From the NCBI GenBank assembly GCA_013368325.1, contig JAACJK010000109.1, positions 124,001 to 188,000 on the forward strand: a stretch of DNA of 64,000 nt, written 5' to 3'. The position numbers were made by a program, and so were the translations under genes. The DNA comes from Ephemerocybe angulata (taxonomy: Eukaryota; Basidiomycota; Agaricomycetes; Agaricales; Psathyrellaceae). The first letter of the stretch is position 1. The number at the start of each line of letters is the position of its first letter. This document shows positions 11,565-22,422 of the stretch, piece after piece. The notes under the pieces are model-generated. The model was not told the DNA's origin. It saw nothing but the letters and a program-made list of their open reading frames with translations, and did no database searches.

Positions 11565-12069
11565 TGCACGAGGGAGACCCCTCGGAGTCGCGGAAAACCA
11601 AGTGTTCACGACAGCAAAATTTGGATCATGTGATGGCCCGCCTATTTGCCCCAAATGGAATCACCAAATACCCATCTCTCAGGCTGCTTGAGGGAGAAGG
11701 AGCAGAGCCAAAGGAAGCCAAAGGTATCAAGAGATATTGTATCACACAGCTAACTTGGGGTACTATACATGTGGAATGTTGACTTGAACCAGACACGACG
11801 CCCGCAATCATCTACAGGCCCGCAACGCGTCCTCCCAGCGCCCCGAGTCATGCAGCGCCTTCAATGCAGGTTCCTGGTCGAAGTAATGCGGCGGTATGGT
11901 GTAATCGCAATCTTTTGAGAGCTCATTGGAAATCTTGCTGGGTCGAGTCGACGAAGGCTTCAATAAGCTCGAGGCATTAGAACAGGTTCAATTCTAATCA
12001 AGGACACTTAAGCATCGCGTTACATGAGTACATGGGAAGAGACACGAACCTAGGCACCACTACCTAAAA
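11565..12069. other. Interval between Sm-G and the PPR gene with one unexplained open stretch
   Basis: Mostly promoter and 3' untranslated sequence. On the minus strand, about 11821-11960, an open stretch reads protein-like (for example YTIPPHYFDQEPALKALHD, then RWEDALRACR and a stop). A possible two-exon 45-residue model begins at an ATG upstream near 12020 with a GTGTCC donor, but that donor is weak. I do not recognise the peptide. It may be a tiny gene, an upstream ORF of the PPR transcript, or chance. Confidence 0.25.
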
Positions 12070-12418
12070 CTACTGGCGCATAGCCTCCAAGGTTTCCATC
12101 GATGTTACGCTGTTTCCACGGATAACCTGGTGATTGAGAGAGCGGAAGATCAGCACGCAACCCGGGTGCAAGGCGAGGGCAGACATACAACTTGGCCGAT
12201 GGGATGCTTCTGAGCAGGGGTAGTCTCCTCGACCGCATCGTCAAGGACGAGGTTCAGGAAGATATCATAGCCGCGCAGGACACCGCTGACTTTGCGACCA
12301 CCCTGAAGATGGACAAACAACTTCTTGTCCATGAACTTCGAAAAGTTAGCAGACCGAAAGGTAGTGATGAAAGGTAGCTGCATACCTTCTTGAGCTCGGG
12401 CTGTGAGGCTTTGGACAT
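12070..12418 (-). CDS. SMX2: Small nuclear ribonucleoprotein Sm-G
   Basis: Subunit of the seven-member Sm ring that encircles spliceosomal snRNAs. Three exons give 78 residues. They begin MSKASQPELKK and continue with FMDKKLFVHLQGGR, the Sm1 motif VSGVLRGYDIFLNLVLDDA, and the Sm2 motif IGQVVIRGNSV completed across the second intron. The length equals that of Sm-G in yeast and human (76-77). The linker TTPAQKHP is acidic-to-neutral as in Sm-G, not LSm7. It is divergent from the RGG-protein gene, with 292 bp between ATGs. Confidence 0.92.
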
Positions 12419-12710
12419 GTTGGCGAAGTAGTGAAGCTGGTGGAGGAGGGAAGAGAAGGCTTGCAGTCAGTTCGATGTTGCTTTGCCATATTTGGGTATC
12501 CGATCAGTTATACCAATTGGCACTCCCAACGTCTCACTTGACTACAAACCGCCGTTTTCTTGGATATCTATTCCTCTGGTTCAGTGCGCACCTGTTGCAT
12601 CTTGATATTTCTTCTTGATTTACCTCCAGCAAGTTTGCGTCCATGTCGAGTCTCCTCTATGACTTACCCCATTTCAGTTTTAAGGCCCATTAACTTGCTG
12701 GACTTGTCAT

Positions 12711-14417
12711 ATGGCTACCCCTTCTTCTAACGCGAACAGTACTTCAAACTCTACCTCGTCACGATGGGCTGGACTGGGAGATTCAGGCTCCGCATTTAAC
12801 GGTGTCGGTCGCGGAGGCAACCGTGGACGCGGCAATGGTCGAGGAAGTCGTGGCGGTGGTCGAGGAGGCGGCAGAGGTTCAGGCAATGTTCGAGAAACCA
12901 AGGCCGACGCTGCGAAACCCCAAGCTTCGCAAGAAAAGGATAAACCCGCACTTGCAAAGGCCTCGACAGCGGCAGTGCCGTCCAGTTCCACTGAACCCAC
13001 ACCATCTACGCCGAGATCCAAGAATGCATCACGAAGACTATCGCGTTCTAATGCTACTCCGATTGCCACAACACCATCAACGGAGCTTCCAATCCCAATC
13101 TCGCGACCTTCCAATTCGAACCGGCGCAGAAGGTCTCAAACAAACAAGGCCCCGGTTCTCCCTAACATCACATCCCCAGCACCTGATGATAATTTGCTAA
13201 GGCCAGACAGGCCGGTTCTACCCTCTGTTCCGCATACTGCTCCCCCACCAGGCAGAGACGCTCCTCCCCACCTTTCGAACAACCACAGCCATAGCCCAGC
13301 CGAGATGAGGACCAACATAGACGCTTTGGTCGAACGTGTGAGAGCCGTGGCCATGGCCGAGAATCGACCATCGACGCCTGGAAGTCATATCGACTGGGCT
13401 GGAGACGACGATGACAGCCTTCCCGACCTCAACGACTGGGGAATCTCAACAATTGCCCCAGCTCAGACGATCTCACCCATCATAGTCGACGGTCTTAAAC
13501 CACTTCCGGAACCTATCTCGAAACCCATTGTCTCGCAGGGCGCTGCCAGTCGCACCAAGCCGTCCCCTCTGGCAAATAGTGTGGCCCTCAGCCCCAGTAC
13601 GTCGCGGGAATCAACGAAGCATTCAGCCGTACACAAGGAGCCTGGACCCGCAGAATCGGCCACTAAACGTGGCCGAGGCAATAATAATGCGCACCCTTCT
13701 CTACCCCCTCGGCCTATCTCGGTTTCGACCAATGCTCCACCTCCGAACAGGTGGGGAACGGCACCCCCCATGCGCACACCCCCATTCAACCAAACCGCCT
13801 TTGCGAAGGCCAAGGAGGCGTTGAAGTCTTCAGCTGAAGCAGCTCCTGCTTCCTCTGCACCGGAGGCCCACACAGAGGCAGCGCCTGACGTCAAAGTTAT
13901 CGACGAGCCTCCAACAGTGACTGTCGTGTCTGATGATGTTGCAGAAGACAACAAGACGTCACCGGTGGCCGAGAAGAAGGCGTCCCCGGAGTCCATACGT
14001 AGCGCGTCAGCTCTGCGCGACCCTCTCTTCGGAGGTATAGGAAATGCAGGAGGTCTTTCCGCCTCGATTCATGCACCGAAATCGATGTCGGACTCCACTT
14101 CGGCGCCTGCCAACCTCTCGACCTACGACAATTTGCCGAGAGCCCCTCCTCCTCGTGAAGCTCCATTCACACACACCAGACGCCCCGCGTCGTTCAACTC
14201 CCAACCTCCGAGAAACCCTCGCTCGAATAATTCGGGCCCTCGAGCGTATAATCATGCTCGAAACCACTCTTCTCCTCACTCTGCATCGGTCGATGGGGGT
14301 CATAGACTTCCCCATGCTCGGCCTGTCATCAATGCTGAGGCAATATCCCGTCTCGCCAGGACCATCGTTTCGACCACCCCCAAGTCCGCACCTGTTGTTG
14401 GAACTTCTAACGAATAA
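12711..14417 (+). CDS. RGG-box, low-complexity protein, probably RNA-associated
   Basis: Single exon of 568 codons. The first 60 residues hold repeated GRG/RGG units (about 12800-12890), an RGG box known to bind RNA and be arginine-methylated. The remainder is Ser/Pro/Ala-rich and predicted disordered. There are two more ordered-looking patches: IDWAGDDDDSLPDLNDWGI near residues 225-245, and INAEAISRLARTIV near the C-terminus. I do not recognise a named family; the acidic patch may be a protein-binding motif. Role in RNA metabolism is inferred only from composition. Confidence 0.7.
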   Translation: MATPSSNANSTSNSTSSRWAGLGDSGSAFNGVGRGGNRGRGNGRGSRGGGRGGGRGSGNVRETKADAAKPQASQEKDKPALAKASTAAVPSSSTEPTPSTPRSKNASRRLSRSNATPIATTPSTELPIPISRPSNSNRRRRSQTNKAPVLPNITSPAPDDNLLRPDRPVLPSVPHTAPPPGRDAPPHLSNNHSHSPAEMRTNIDALVERVRAVAMAENRPSTPGSHIDWAGDDDDSLPDLNDWGISTIAPAQTISPIIVDGLKPLPEPISKPIVSQGAASRTKPSPLANSVALSPSTSRESTKHSAVHKEPGPAESATKRGRGNNNAHPSLPPRPISVSTNAPPPNRWGTAPPMRTPPFNQTAFAKAKEALKSSAEAAPASSAPEAHTEAAPDVKVIDEPPTVTVVSDDVAEDNKTSPVAEKKASPESIRSASALRDPLFGGIGNAGGLSASIHAPKSMSDSTSAPANLSTYDNLPRAPPPREAPFTHTRRPASFNSQPPRNPRSNNSGPRAYNHARNHSSPHSASVDGGHRLPHARPVINAEAISRLARTIVSTTPKSAPVVGTSNE

Positions 14418-14892
14418 TCCATGTATTCCTCATCTACTTCCCACCTGTTTTGACGCTACTTATCCGTTTCCCGTGCTTTCTGTTACCTTGGACTATACTT
14501 ACAACTTTGTCGTTACAATGGAAAGTATCTTTACTTACCATTTCCAACTCGAATGTGTGTCTATTACAGGAGAAGGACGCTAGTCTAGCGTCCCATCCCA
14601 TCATACCCCCTCCTGTACTCCTTTTTCTGTATTGTGTATTTCCCCTGCGTCCATTTAAACTTAACGAACTGCCTGCTGTTTTCAGCCATCTTTCTTTTGT
14701 CTCGGTGACTTCTGCTTTATTCTTCTAGTGTACAACTGTGCGCCACTAGTGCTCCCTGATCATGCCCATGTTGTCAGGCCTCTCTCTGTGTAAGCACTAT
14801 TGGAACATGTATTGCAATAGTAGCTTGTTATTTAGCTGCTCCCATTTAGCGCTGGACTTAGGCGCCCTTCAAAGCAAGAGATCGAGCATGTA
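14418..14892. other. Convergent 3' region, no gene seen
   Basis: This 475-bp stretch sits between the stops of the RGG-protein gene and MDM10. It is T-rich with no protein-like frame, consistent with two facing 3' untranslated regions. Confidence 0.6.
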
Positions 14893-16511
14893 TTACTCTG
14901 AACTAAAATATGACACCTCTAGTCCAATAGCTTTGATAGGCTTTGCACGGCTCGACAGGTCCGACACCACTCCTAGCCCAATTAGCATCTGTCGTATACG
15001 ACCTTCCCACATCAAGGACACATCCTACACGAAGGGAAAGCAAGTCAGTTGGATTTTAAAGTATAATGCCGGATAATGACGCACGTTATTTGTAGACGCT
15101 CGTGCTTTCACCACACCATGCACTTCGCCTAAAGGTGAAGGGAAACTCGCACCCAACTTCTTCCCCTCTTCCTCGTCCCCGCCTTCACCGTCAGCAAAAT
15201 GCGATCTTGGAGACCGCCGCAGCCACCATTCCGCGCCCATCGTCCACTCACTTTCGTAGCTGTAGACGTTGAAGTCGAACCGCGACGAGAGGGTGAGGTC
15301 ACGAGAAACGCGGGCAGTGTACGCCGTTTGGACGTGCCCAAGCATTGGGTTGAAGAGCGCAGTTATTGTCGTTGGCGGCTGGGGTGTTTGGTGAGGGCGC
15401 GGTGAAGGGGCAGCGGGCGGTGGTGTTCCGTCAGCCGCTGTCGAGGGTTCTGGAGTGAATGGAGAAGGAGGGGGGACATGGGCTGATGGAGGAGTAGCGT
15501 CTGGTAGTGTGGAGAAGCGAATGCCAGTTGATACTTTATTCCAATTCATGGTTAACTTCTCCTGTATACGGAAGGCTAGAAAACGGTGACTTACCGCCTG
15601 CACTCCTCTCTTTCGCACTAACATACAGTTCGGCACCAATGGAGACCCGACCTTTCAGCCCTCCCTCTACGGCGTCCTCCTCGTCGACCCTTTTAACTCC
15701 AACCCGGCCTCCACTAGAGTGCGCAGACGCACTGTCTCCATTCTCTCCCACTGATGAAGCAAGGCGGCCAAAGTTGTGCAGAACCCTGATCCCCCACATT
15801 CCATCTTCTGCACTGTAGGTGTATTCCGTACACCATTTCCCGATATCGTGTTGCAGGTTGAACATGATATTACTGGGATCACCTCTTCTATTCCTGAGCT
15901 CAGGCGACATATTAGCTATGGGTTGCGAAATGGCTGCAATAGACGCCTGGAGTGTAGGGGATAATCGCGTTGAATACAATGCGTCTAGCCTCCGTGAAGG
16001 CAGATAGAAGCGACCATAGAGTAGATAATCTGCCAGTTTGGTCGTTAGTATTGAACAAGGGGGTGAGGCACGAGCATCGCGCACCACGACTATCGACGCG
16101 CTCGCCTGCGAGCCATTCCTCCTCCTTCCCTTCCGGTCTCCGAGGCTGGTCGTATACCCGGAACCTCTCGAGCATGTCCTTGAAGACCACTGTCCCGGAC
16201 GATTTTACGTCTAGGTCACACGAAGTGAAGATGTATCCGAGGGACCCGCTCAACGTCGGCATCGCTGTCATTGTGTAGCTCGTTTTGAATAATGGGTTCG
16301 GTGATTTAGAGGCGGTGAAGTGTAGACCTCTAGGCACATTGAAATCCAGTACCGCTGTGGGGTGTGTGTGTCAGTGAAGGGTAGAGAGGGAGCCTCAACT
16401 GGAATAGCATTTACCGCTGGAGGACCGGGTAAGGTTGGCGTACAAGTTGTCCTCGTTCCATCCTGTAGCTTTATAATAGCTTCGCAGAACATACGAGGCA
16501 AAGGGATGCAT
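14893..16511 (-). CDS. MDM10: Mdm10, mitochondrial outer-membrane beta-barrel of ERMES
   Basis: Barrel protein that anchors the ER-mitochondria encounter structure (ERMES) and also takes part in SAM-complex assembly of outer-membrane proteins. The start [18 protein letters not shown] matches the conserved N-terminus. [21 protein letters not shown] and LSGSLGYIF are the first barrel strands. [16 protein letters not shown] and [16 protein letters not shown] are the late strands. The frame that seems to stop at 15025 instead splices (GTGCGT...TGTAG) to a last exon ending [14 protein letters not shown], a good terminal beta-signal. Proline-rich loop inserts enlarge the protein, as is usual in basidiomycetes. 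Confidence 0.87.
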
Positions 16512-16706
16512 CAGAGGGTTTCGTGAGCCAGCACAGGGTGTTCAAGAAAGTTACTGTGCGGGGAAGATCATGGAAGAATTAGAGAGACGCGGATTGCTTG
16601 CGGATTGCGAGTGCCTCCGGCATCTTTCAATTGCGGCATCTCATATAGAGCCCGCCTCTCTCAGCCCCGGGAGAACGGTATGTGCACAACCGGTCTTCAA
16701 TAAACC

Positions 16707-17831
16707 TCAAAATACCATGTCTGTATCTTGAATGTTATCTACTGGTGTTACAATCAATCTTGTCTGCTCCTTTCCCCCCTGTATTGGGGTTTCTGCAACT
16801 TCTTTCCAACGATACACCTTGATTGGAGTGTTTTCCCCGCAGCGAAGAAACCACACACATTTTGAAACTGAATTCTGTTCATCCAAAACCATCTCTTCGC
16901 CTTGAGATGACGGGACAAAGTCATCGTCGTTCGCTGTCGCGAAGTCGGGTGAGTCGAAGCTCGTCTTATGAGGCGAGAGGTATAGACTTACTGTTCCCAA
17001 CGATTGCGATCGAGTCAAAGAAAGGCTCTACGTACTTGACGAGCGGTTGGGGATCTTCCTCAACTGGTTCCTGAACCTCCGCGAATGGGTCCAACGTCTG
17101 TGGCTTCGCGACAGGCAGCTTCAGATCATTCAAACGCGAATCGAACACGACCAGCTGGGGTTGGCTCCTGTGTAAATTGGATGAGGAAGTTCGGCCCAGT
17201 CACAAAATGAGGAACTTAGGTCGCACTGGTTCGTAAACGTCCTTATGGTGGCAAATGCCTGTGCAATGAGTATCGTATATGAAGACACCGTGTGCCTACA
17301 CAGCATCTATATTGGTCGTGGTCATGGGGCTTTATATGAAGTCACTTACGATTCTTGTCGCGGGGTGAAATACAGCGAGGGCTCGTGTAGGATCACAAGA
17401 CCTGGCGATCCTATCTTCGTCGTCCTTGGATCGAGGCACGTTGCAGAGTCATCGCCTTCCGAAGAGGGTAGCCGAAGCATGGACAACAGCATACAGAGAT
17501 GAACCGGTGTTGGTGGGTAGCTAGACTCTGTTTTAGGAGCTGAGTGGCAAGTTAAAAGATACAATCTTCACAGCATGTCGATTCGGGAGACGGCGTTTAA
17601 CACACTTCCGCATCGAGAGTCCGAAGCGATCCAAGTATCATTCAAACTAGCCAGACCATCTCTGAGGGCCGTCCTCGACGGCGATATTATTAGAGGTCGC
17701 GATTCTGGGTGGTCGAGTGCATACGAGAGAGCAAGGTGTATTGGAGCTGAAGCTTGGGCAGGACCAGTGACCAAGAGGGACTGAAACTCTGGCAGAGGAA
17801 ATTGAACAGGTTGGGGGAAAAGAGAGAGCAT
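16707..17831 (-). CDS. RecA-fold-like protein with degenerate P-loop (possible SWSAP1/Rdl1-like)
   Basis: Five or so exons start at MLSLFPQPVQFPLPEF (17831). The segment LLVTGPAQASAPIHLALSYAL has the strand-loop-helix layout of a Walker A but lacks the GKT/GKS residues. The strands RPLIISPS, GLVILHEP and PQLVVFDSRLNDL follow in the order of a RecA core, the last resembling a Walker B strand. The C-terminal exon (16707-16920) carries an acidic linker and VWFLRCGENTPIKVYRW. This pattern fits small Rad51-paralogue partners in Shu-type recombination complexes. That assignment is inference: no diagnostic motif survives, and other inactive ATPase folds are possible. Confidence 0.5.
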
Positions 17832-17984
17832 TGGAAGCGCGCGTCGTGCGAAAACTCAGGATCACAGCGACCACGATTCCTTCCAGAGTTCACAGCTTAC
17901 ACAGCAACGGCATGCCCCAAGAATACTCGTATTGAATCCCCTTGAAATATCGGACCTGGACGATTTGGATACCCCATCTCTAGC

Positions 17985-20026
17985 ATGTATGCCCCTAAGC
18001 AGCAGCCACACATCATCGTATCCCTGGGCAAAAGCCTGGCTCAGGTCACGGCAGAGTTCGCCCCTATTCCAGGATACGGGATCTTGGTAGGGGCTCTGTG
18101 CTCCATTCTCGAAGCTTGCGATAATGTTACGCAGAATCGGTGGGTAGAACTGAGTCATCTTTTTAAAGCGCACAGCACTTACATTACTGGCTGTGACTCT
18201 AGTTTCGCTGCTCGACAGCTTGCTGAGCGGGCACACTACTTTCTCCTGGCGCTGCGGGACAGCGATGAAAAGGGATCGCTTCCCAACCCAAGGCTAGCTA
18301 AAGCTGCTGCACAAACGTATGTGCATTAATTGTATACCCTTTGCCTCTACTATAACAATTCACCCCACAGGGAACTGATAAATATAGTCGACAATATGAC
18401 CCGTTGGGGGAAGATGGGGAAAGTTCGCAGCTTTATTAACCAGGACGAGGTGGCACGGGAGATTGTCCAGTGCCACACGTCCCTCACAGACTGTATAACC
18501 AAGCTCCAGGTCGGTGCGCGTTTGCTCGTCCTTGTGCCGGCCATGATGCTAACGGAGGACCCGTCTTGAAGTTGTCGTCCCAGTTCGAGATTTTGGATTG
18601 GCAAAAAGAATTCGAACATAAGCATAAGCAGGATCACTACGAAATGGTCGAGCACCTCGCTGCTGTCGAGGCAAAACAGGATCTCACTAATGCAGCCCTA
18701 CGTGAAAATAACGAGATGTTGCGCACTCTCATGACTATGATGCAAACTGTGAGTCCATTGAGCCACACTAAAGCACCCTTATCTCACCCCCTGTCCTAGG
18801 CGATGGGTGATAACAAACAGACAGCAGAACGTATACAGCAAGGGCTATCCCTCAATCTATACCAGCTGCAAAAACAATCAGGCCAGCTCCTGCCAAACTT
18901 CAACCTGAGCTCTGGAGAAGTGAAAAGGACAGGTGACTTCCCTGTCCGTGGAAATGCTACTATGGACATCTACGAGGGTGTTTATTTGGGCAATGAACGA
19001 GTGTCGATGAAAGCGATTCGCGCCATGAAGACTGACGAGCGGACTGTCCATGTGCGTATCGTTCGCTTCAAACACAATTTGTACTTCGCCTAACGCTTTG
19101 GCAGAGGTTCAAGCGAGAAGGCGAAATATGGGCCAAAGTTTGGGAAAGGGACCGCGGCCAGCACATCGTGCCTTTCTACGGCTTCTGCCAAATTGACGGT
19201 CCTTTCCCTTACATGGTCAGCCCATGGCAGGAGAATGGCGACGCGCTGAGTTATATCAAGGCGAATGACCACAAAATTGACTACCCAAACTTTGTAAGTG
19301 GGCAGACATGCAATGATAGTCTGCGACTGACCAGCTTGCACAGTTGAAGCGCATCGCGCTTGGTGTTCAACTGCTCCATACATTCAATCCCCCGATTGTG
19401 CATGGGGACATCAAACCTGTGAGTTACCTTAGATAAACTATCTTCACCCTTCCTAACCTTTGAGGTATAGGGAAACATCATGATAAACGATGAAGGCTAC
19501 CCTCGCCTGACCGATTTTGGGCTGTCTCAGGTCATTAAATTAAAGCCAAAAACCAGTGCATGGAGAAGAATTAACACGACTTTGTTTCGACAGGTCATCA
19601 ATGATGTCTCTGGGGCACCTTTTACTCAGAGCAGTATCGTTGCAGACTCTTTCCGCTACTTCGCGCCAGAAGTCTGCACAGGAAGCGGCGTGATGTCAAC
19701 GATGGCTGATATTTATGCACTGAGCATGACTGTCCTTGAGGTACTCACATTCTACTGCCAACACTGGCAATATGTGTGCTAATACTTCTTAGGTTCTGAC
19801 ACACCAGCAACCTTACCGAAATGTAAGACTTCACACGGAAGCGGTGGTCAAGGCAGCGACTGGCAAGAAGCCGGAAAGACCGACCGAAGCCAGAATTGTA
19901 GCACGGGGGTTAAACGACGAGCTTTGGAATAGCTTACTTGCATGCTGGTCACTGACGCCTGAGGAAAGACCGTCTATTCAGGATTTCATCGCTGTACTTG
20001 ATCGTGTTATTGAAACCACTCGATAA
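17985..20026 (+). CDS. Protein kinase with N-terminal MLKL-like four-helix bundle
   Basis: The N-terminal half is all-helical. IPGYGILVGALCSILEACDNV joins across an intron to FAARQLAERAHYFLLALRDSD; an EVAREIVQCHTSL helix and a brace-like FEILDWQKEFEHKHKQDHYE follow. This layout resembles the MLKL/HeLo-like helical domain of fungal and plant kinases linked to regulated cell death. The C-terminal half is a kinase. The glycine loop is poor (RGNATMDIYEGVY). The catalytic Lys is in VSMKAIR, the catalytic Asp in HGDIKPGN, with TDFGLS, RYFAPEV and the final helix ERPSIQDF. About ten introns interrupt it. The start at 17985 is the first ATG that leads into the helices. The kinase motifs suggest catalytic competence, unlike animal MLKL. 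The function is inferred. Confidence 0.72.
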
Positions 20027-20197
20027 AGACACCTTACCCTTTCTGATCCATCCCGGGCCAGGCGCTTCTGCGCTAGACGCCCAAGCCCGGAAAGGGTGGC
20101 CGCGCTCCGGTGCAAGGCGATGAGTCAGCAATTTGATGAGGTTATGGGCAGTGCCAGCAGCAGGAGTGAATTTGCCTTCTCTCTCCAAGTTACTTCG

Positions 20198-20598
20198 ATG
20201 TCCAATCCAGAGATTGCTCAAAATGAACCGCAAGACGGCGTTACAGAAGCCCTTGAAGGTGTCGAGACGTTCTTCAGCAATATACTCACACCCGGATCGT
20301 CGTTGCACCCAACCTTCCAAGCTATCCTGAACGGCGCGTTTGCTGCACTGCTTGTGATATTACTCGTCTTGGCTTTCTTAACGTCTTGGAATCCCCATGT
20401 ATTTGCCTTGATTGTGATAGAGCTTGCTCTGTGGGCTAGCGTGAAATGGTGAGTACCGGTTCATATTGAGGTTGGGTTTGGCACCCCGAGTCTAATGTGA
20501 CATTATTGTACAACAGGTTTGTGGAAGAATTAAAGAAGATGCCACCGAAAGAGGGAGAGGAGGAAACCGAGGATGTGAAGGAAAAGAAGGAGCAGTGA
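20198..20598 (+). CDS. PKR1: Pkr1-type V-ATPase assembly factor
   Basis: Small ER membrane protein which in yeast helps assemble the V-ATPase Vo sector. Two exons: the join KW-FVEEL spans the intron that starts GTGAGT near 20449. The hallmark FFSNILTPGSSLHP opens the domain. Two membrane segments follow (FAALLVILLVLAFL and HVFALIVIELALWASV), then a charged Lys/Glu-rich cytosolic tail, as in yeast Pkr1. An in-frame upstream ATG at 20120 adds 26 residues of no clear character; the one at 20198 (MSNPEIAQN) fits the family length better. Its stop is only 35 bp from the stop of the convergent next gene. Confidence 0.83.
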
Positions 20599-20633
20599 GG
20601 GGTATATGGCTTCTGGTAAGTCTCCTCGGGCTG

Positions 20634-21437
20634 TCATTGTCTCGCCTTATCACTTTCATCATACCATGCCTTCATCCGTTTAGCGCTTGCTTGAGCCAAT
20701 GAAAAGACTGACCACAAACTATCAGAAACCGAACACCTTTGAGAACCCAGAGAACTCACTTTCACGTTCGGTGGAATCCAATCCTTCCCGGAATGACTGT
20801 GCTACATCCCCTGACGAGCCTCCTGAACCTCCTGCGCCAATCGCGGCGAAGTGCTGCGCCTGGTCGACCAATTCCACTACACGGGCTTTGAAAGCCTGGT
20901 TCCGATGTCAATTCGAAGTCCTTGGGTTGATTTAAACCACCCACCTTCGTCATCATCTCCGACATCTCGCCCGCTTGGTCTTCGCTAAGCCTGTGCTGGG
21001 GGTAAGCCAGATACGCCGAAGAGAACAAGACGACGTACATATCCATGATCATCTTCCCAAACCCGTACCACAGACCTCCAGATCCGACCAGGTTTGACAG
21101 TCGTACGCTTGTTGCTTCTGCCTTCAGAGCATTGCGCACCTTTAAACCGAAAGGTGTTGGAATGTTGAAGTCGGCCCAATCCCTGGAGAGGTTGTTACTT
21201 CGAAATGCACAGGCTACAGTTAAGAAGGTTACGGACGAATATATGATGATGTAGGCAAGCCACATTGGGATTTGAATCTTGCTCAACACTGCAATCTGCA
21301 AGCTCGTGTCAGATTCTGGACTCTGAGGAGGGCTGCGTGACTTACGTCGCGATCTGTGCCCCCACCCAGGTGCCCCATGTTAGGGATCTCATGCTTGAAC
21401 GTGCATTGTACTTTCTATACGGGTTCAGCTCGGTCAT
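20634..21437 (-). CDS. Unrecognised protein with two membrane segments
   Basis: I do not recognise the family. The model starts MTELNPYRKYNARSSM (21437) and splices to a membrane segment (IPMWLAYIIIYSSVTFLTVA). A soluble stretch, LSRDWADFNIPTPFGLK, precedes a second hydrophobic segment (MIMDMYVVLFSSAYLAY). After an intron with donor GTGGGT (near 20945), the frame continues AFKARVVELVDQAQHF and a Gly/Ser linker. A last exon gives an amphipathic tail, SAKRMKAWYDESDKARQ, with its stop at 20634. The acceptor of the first intron (ACGAG or nearby) is uncertain. The frame is open upstream to 21719, but that would overlap the divergent neighbour. It may be an ER or mitochondrial membrane protein. Confidence 0.6.
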
Positions 21438-21654
21438 CTCTCGTTTTTCAGCGGGTGTACCTGGTTCTCTGCCAAGATGGCCTCGATCGAGAAATAGTCG
21501 TTCTCCATGGTAGACGCGAAACGAGGGGTCGGAGTGTGACCGAAGGAGGACGTGATTGTGACGGTTTCGCGTTTGTGATGGCTCTGTCAGCGACGGGCCG
21601 CCGCGCACGTCGTTGACGTTCGCAGTGGCAAGCCCGAGAGCACACTCCATCGCA

Positions 21655-22245
21655 ATGTCTTTCTCTGCTGCTCGTCTTCTCGCATCCTCAATCTCTCGCC
21701 GAGTTCGGCCCACACACATTGCACGGAGTGCGCCCAGATTCAGCCTCCCAGCACCAGGAACATGTCAGCGACGAACACTCTTCAACTTTGGTAAATCAGA
21801 ACCGACACCGGAGCTCTCGGAGGAGGATGTTCAGGCCAGGGCGAAGGCCATTACGGAAACTTTAATGCAGAAGGAGGAATGGAAGAAGATTGCATCGCAT
21901 AGCGGGGCACTTGCAGCCATGCAGAACCTGCTGCAGGTTCTTGGGAGGAAGGGTGCGTCGTACAGTCCCCGATCCGGAGACCCCCTTCAACCATGTTACA
22001 ATAGGCATCAATGTCGGTTCAGGGCAACCCCCCAAGTTCACTGACATGATGAGACTGGCGGCCGATGCAGAGTTCCGTGAGGCAGTCAATACAATGAAAG
22101 CTGAGATGAAGGATGCCGGGGTGGATTTGGACAACCCGGTGCGCATTCCTTAGTCGCGGTGGTTTGGCTCGCTTTGACTGACATCTCGTGAATAGGAACT
22201 CGTTAAGAGCCTCATGTCGATGGCGAGCCCTCCTTCGAAATAATA
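21655..22245 (+). CDS. Unrecognised, probably mitochondrial, small protein
   Basis: Three exons give about 159 residues. The first 45 are rich in Arg, Ser and Ala (MSFSAARLLASSISRRVRPT) and free of acids, ending near RRTLFNF: a clear mitochondrial presequence with a plausible cleavage site. The mature part is helical and acidic (LSEEDVQARAKAITETLMQ). The second exon reads INVGSGQPPKFTDMMRLAADA and the third ends ELVKSLMSMASPPSK. The reading frame is kept only if the first intron begins at GGTGCGT, with exon 1 ending in an extra G. It is divergent from the two-TM gene, with 217 bp between ATGs. No function can be stated. Confidence 0.62.
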
Positions 22246-22422
22246 CACTCCCAATCTTTATGAATACATGAATGAAGGTGTGATTTCGTTGCGGTTCGGA
22301 CGCGGCGCGTAATCTCGTATCGTATTGTCGGCTATTTGCGCATCCAATACATATAACTTTTACTCTTACCCTCATCACGTCCAGAACCGCACCACTATCG
22401 TCCTACAGAAAGCCACTTTCTC

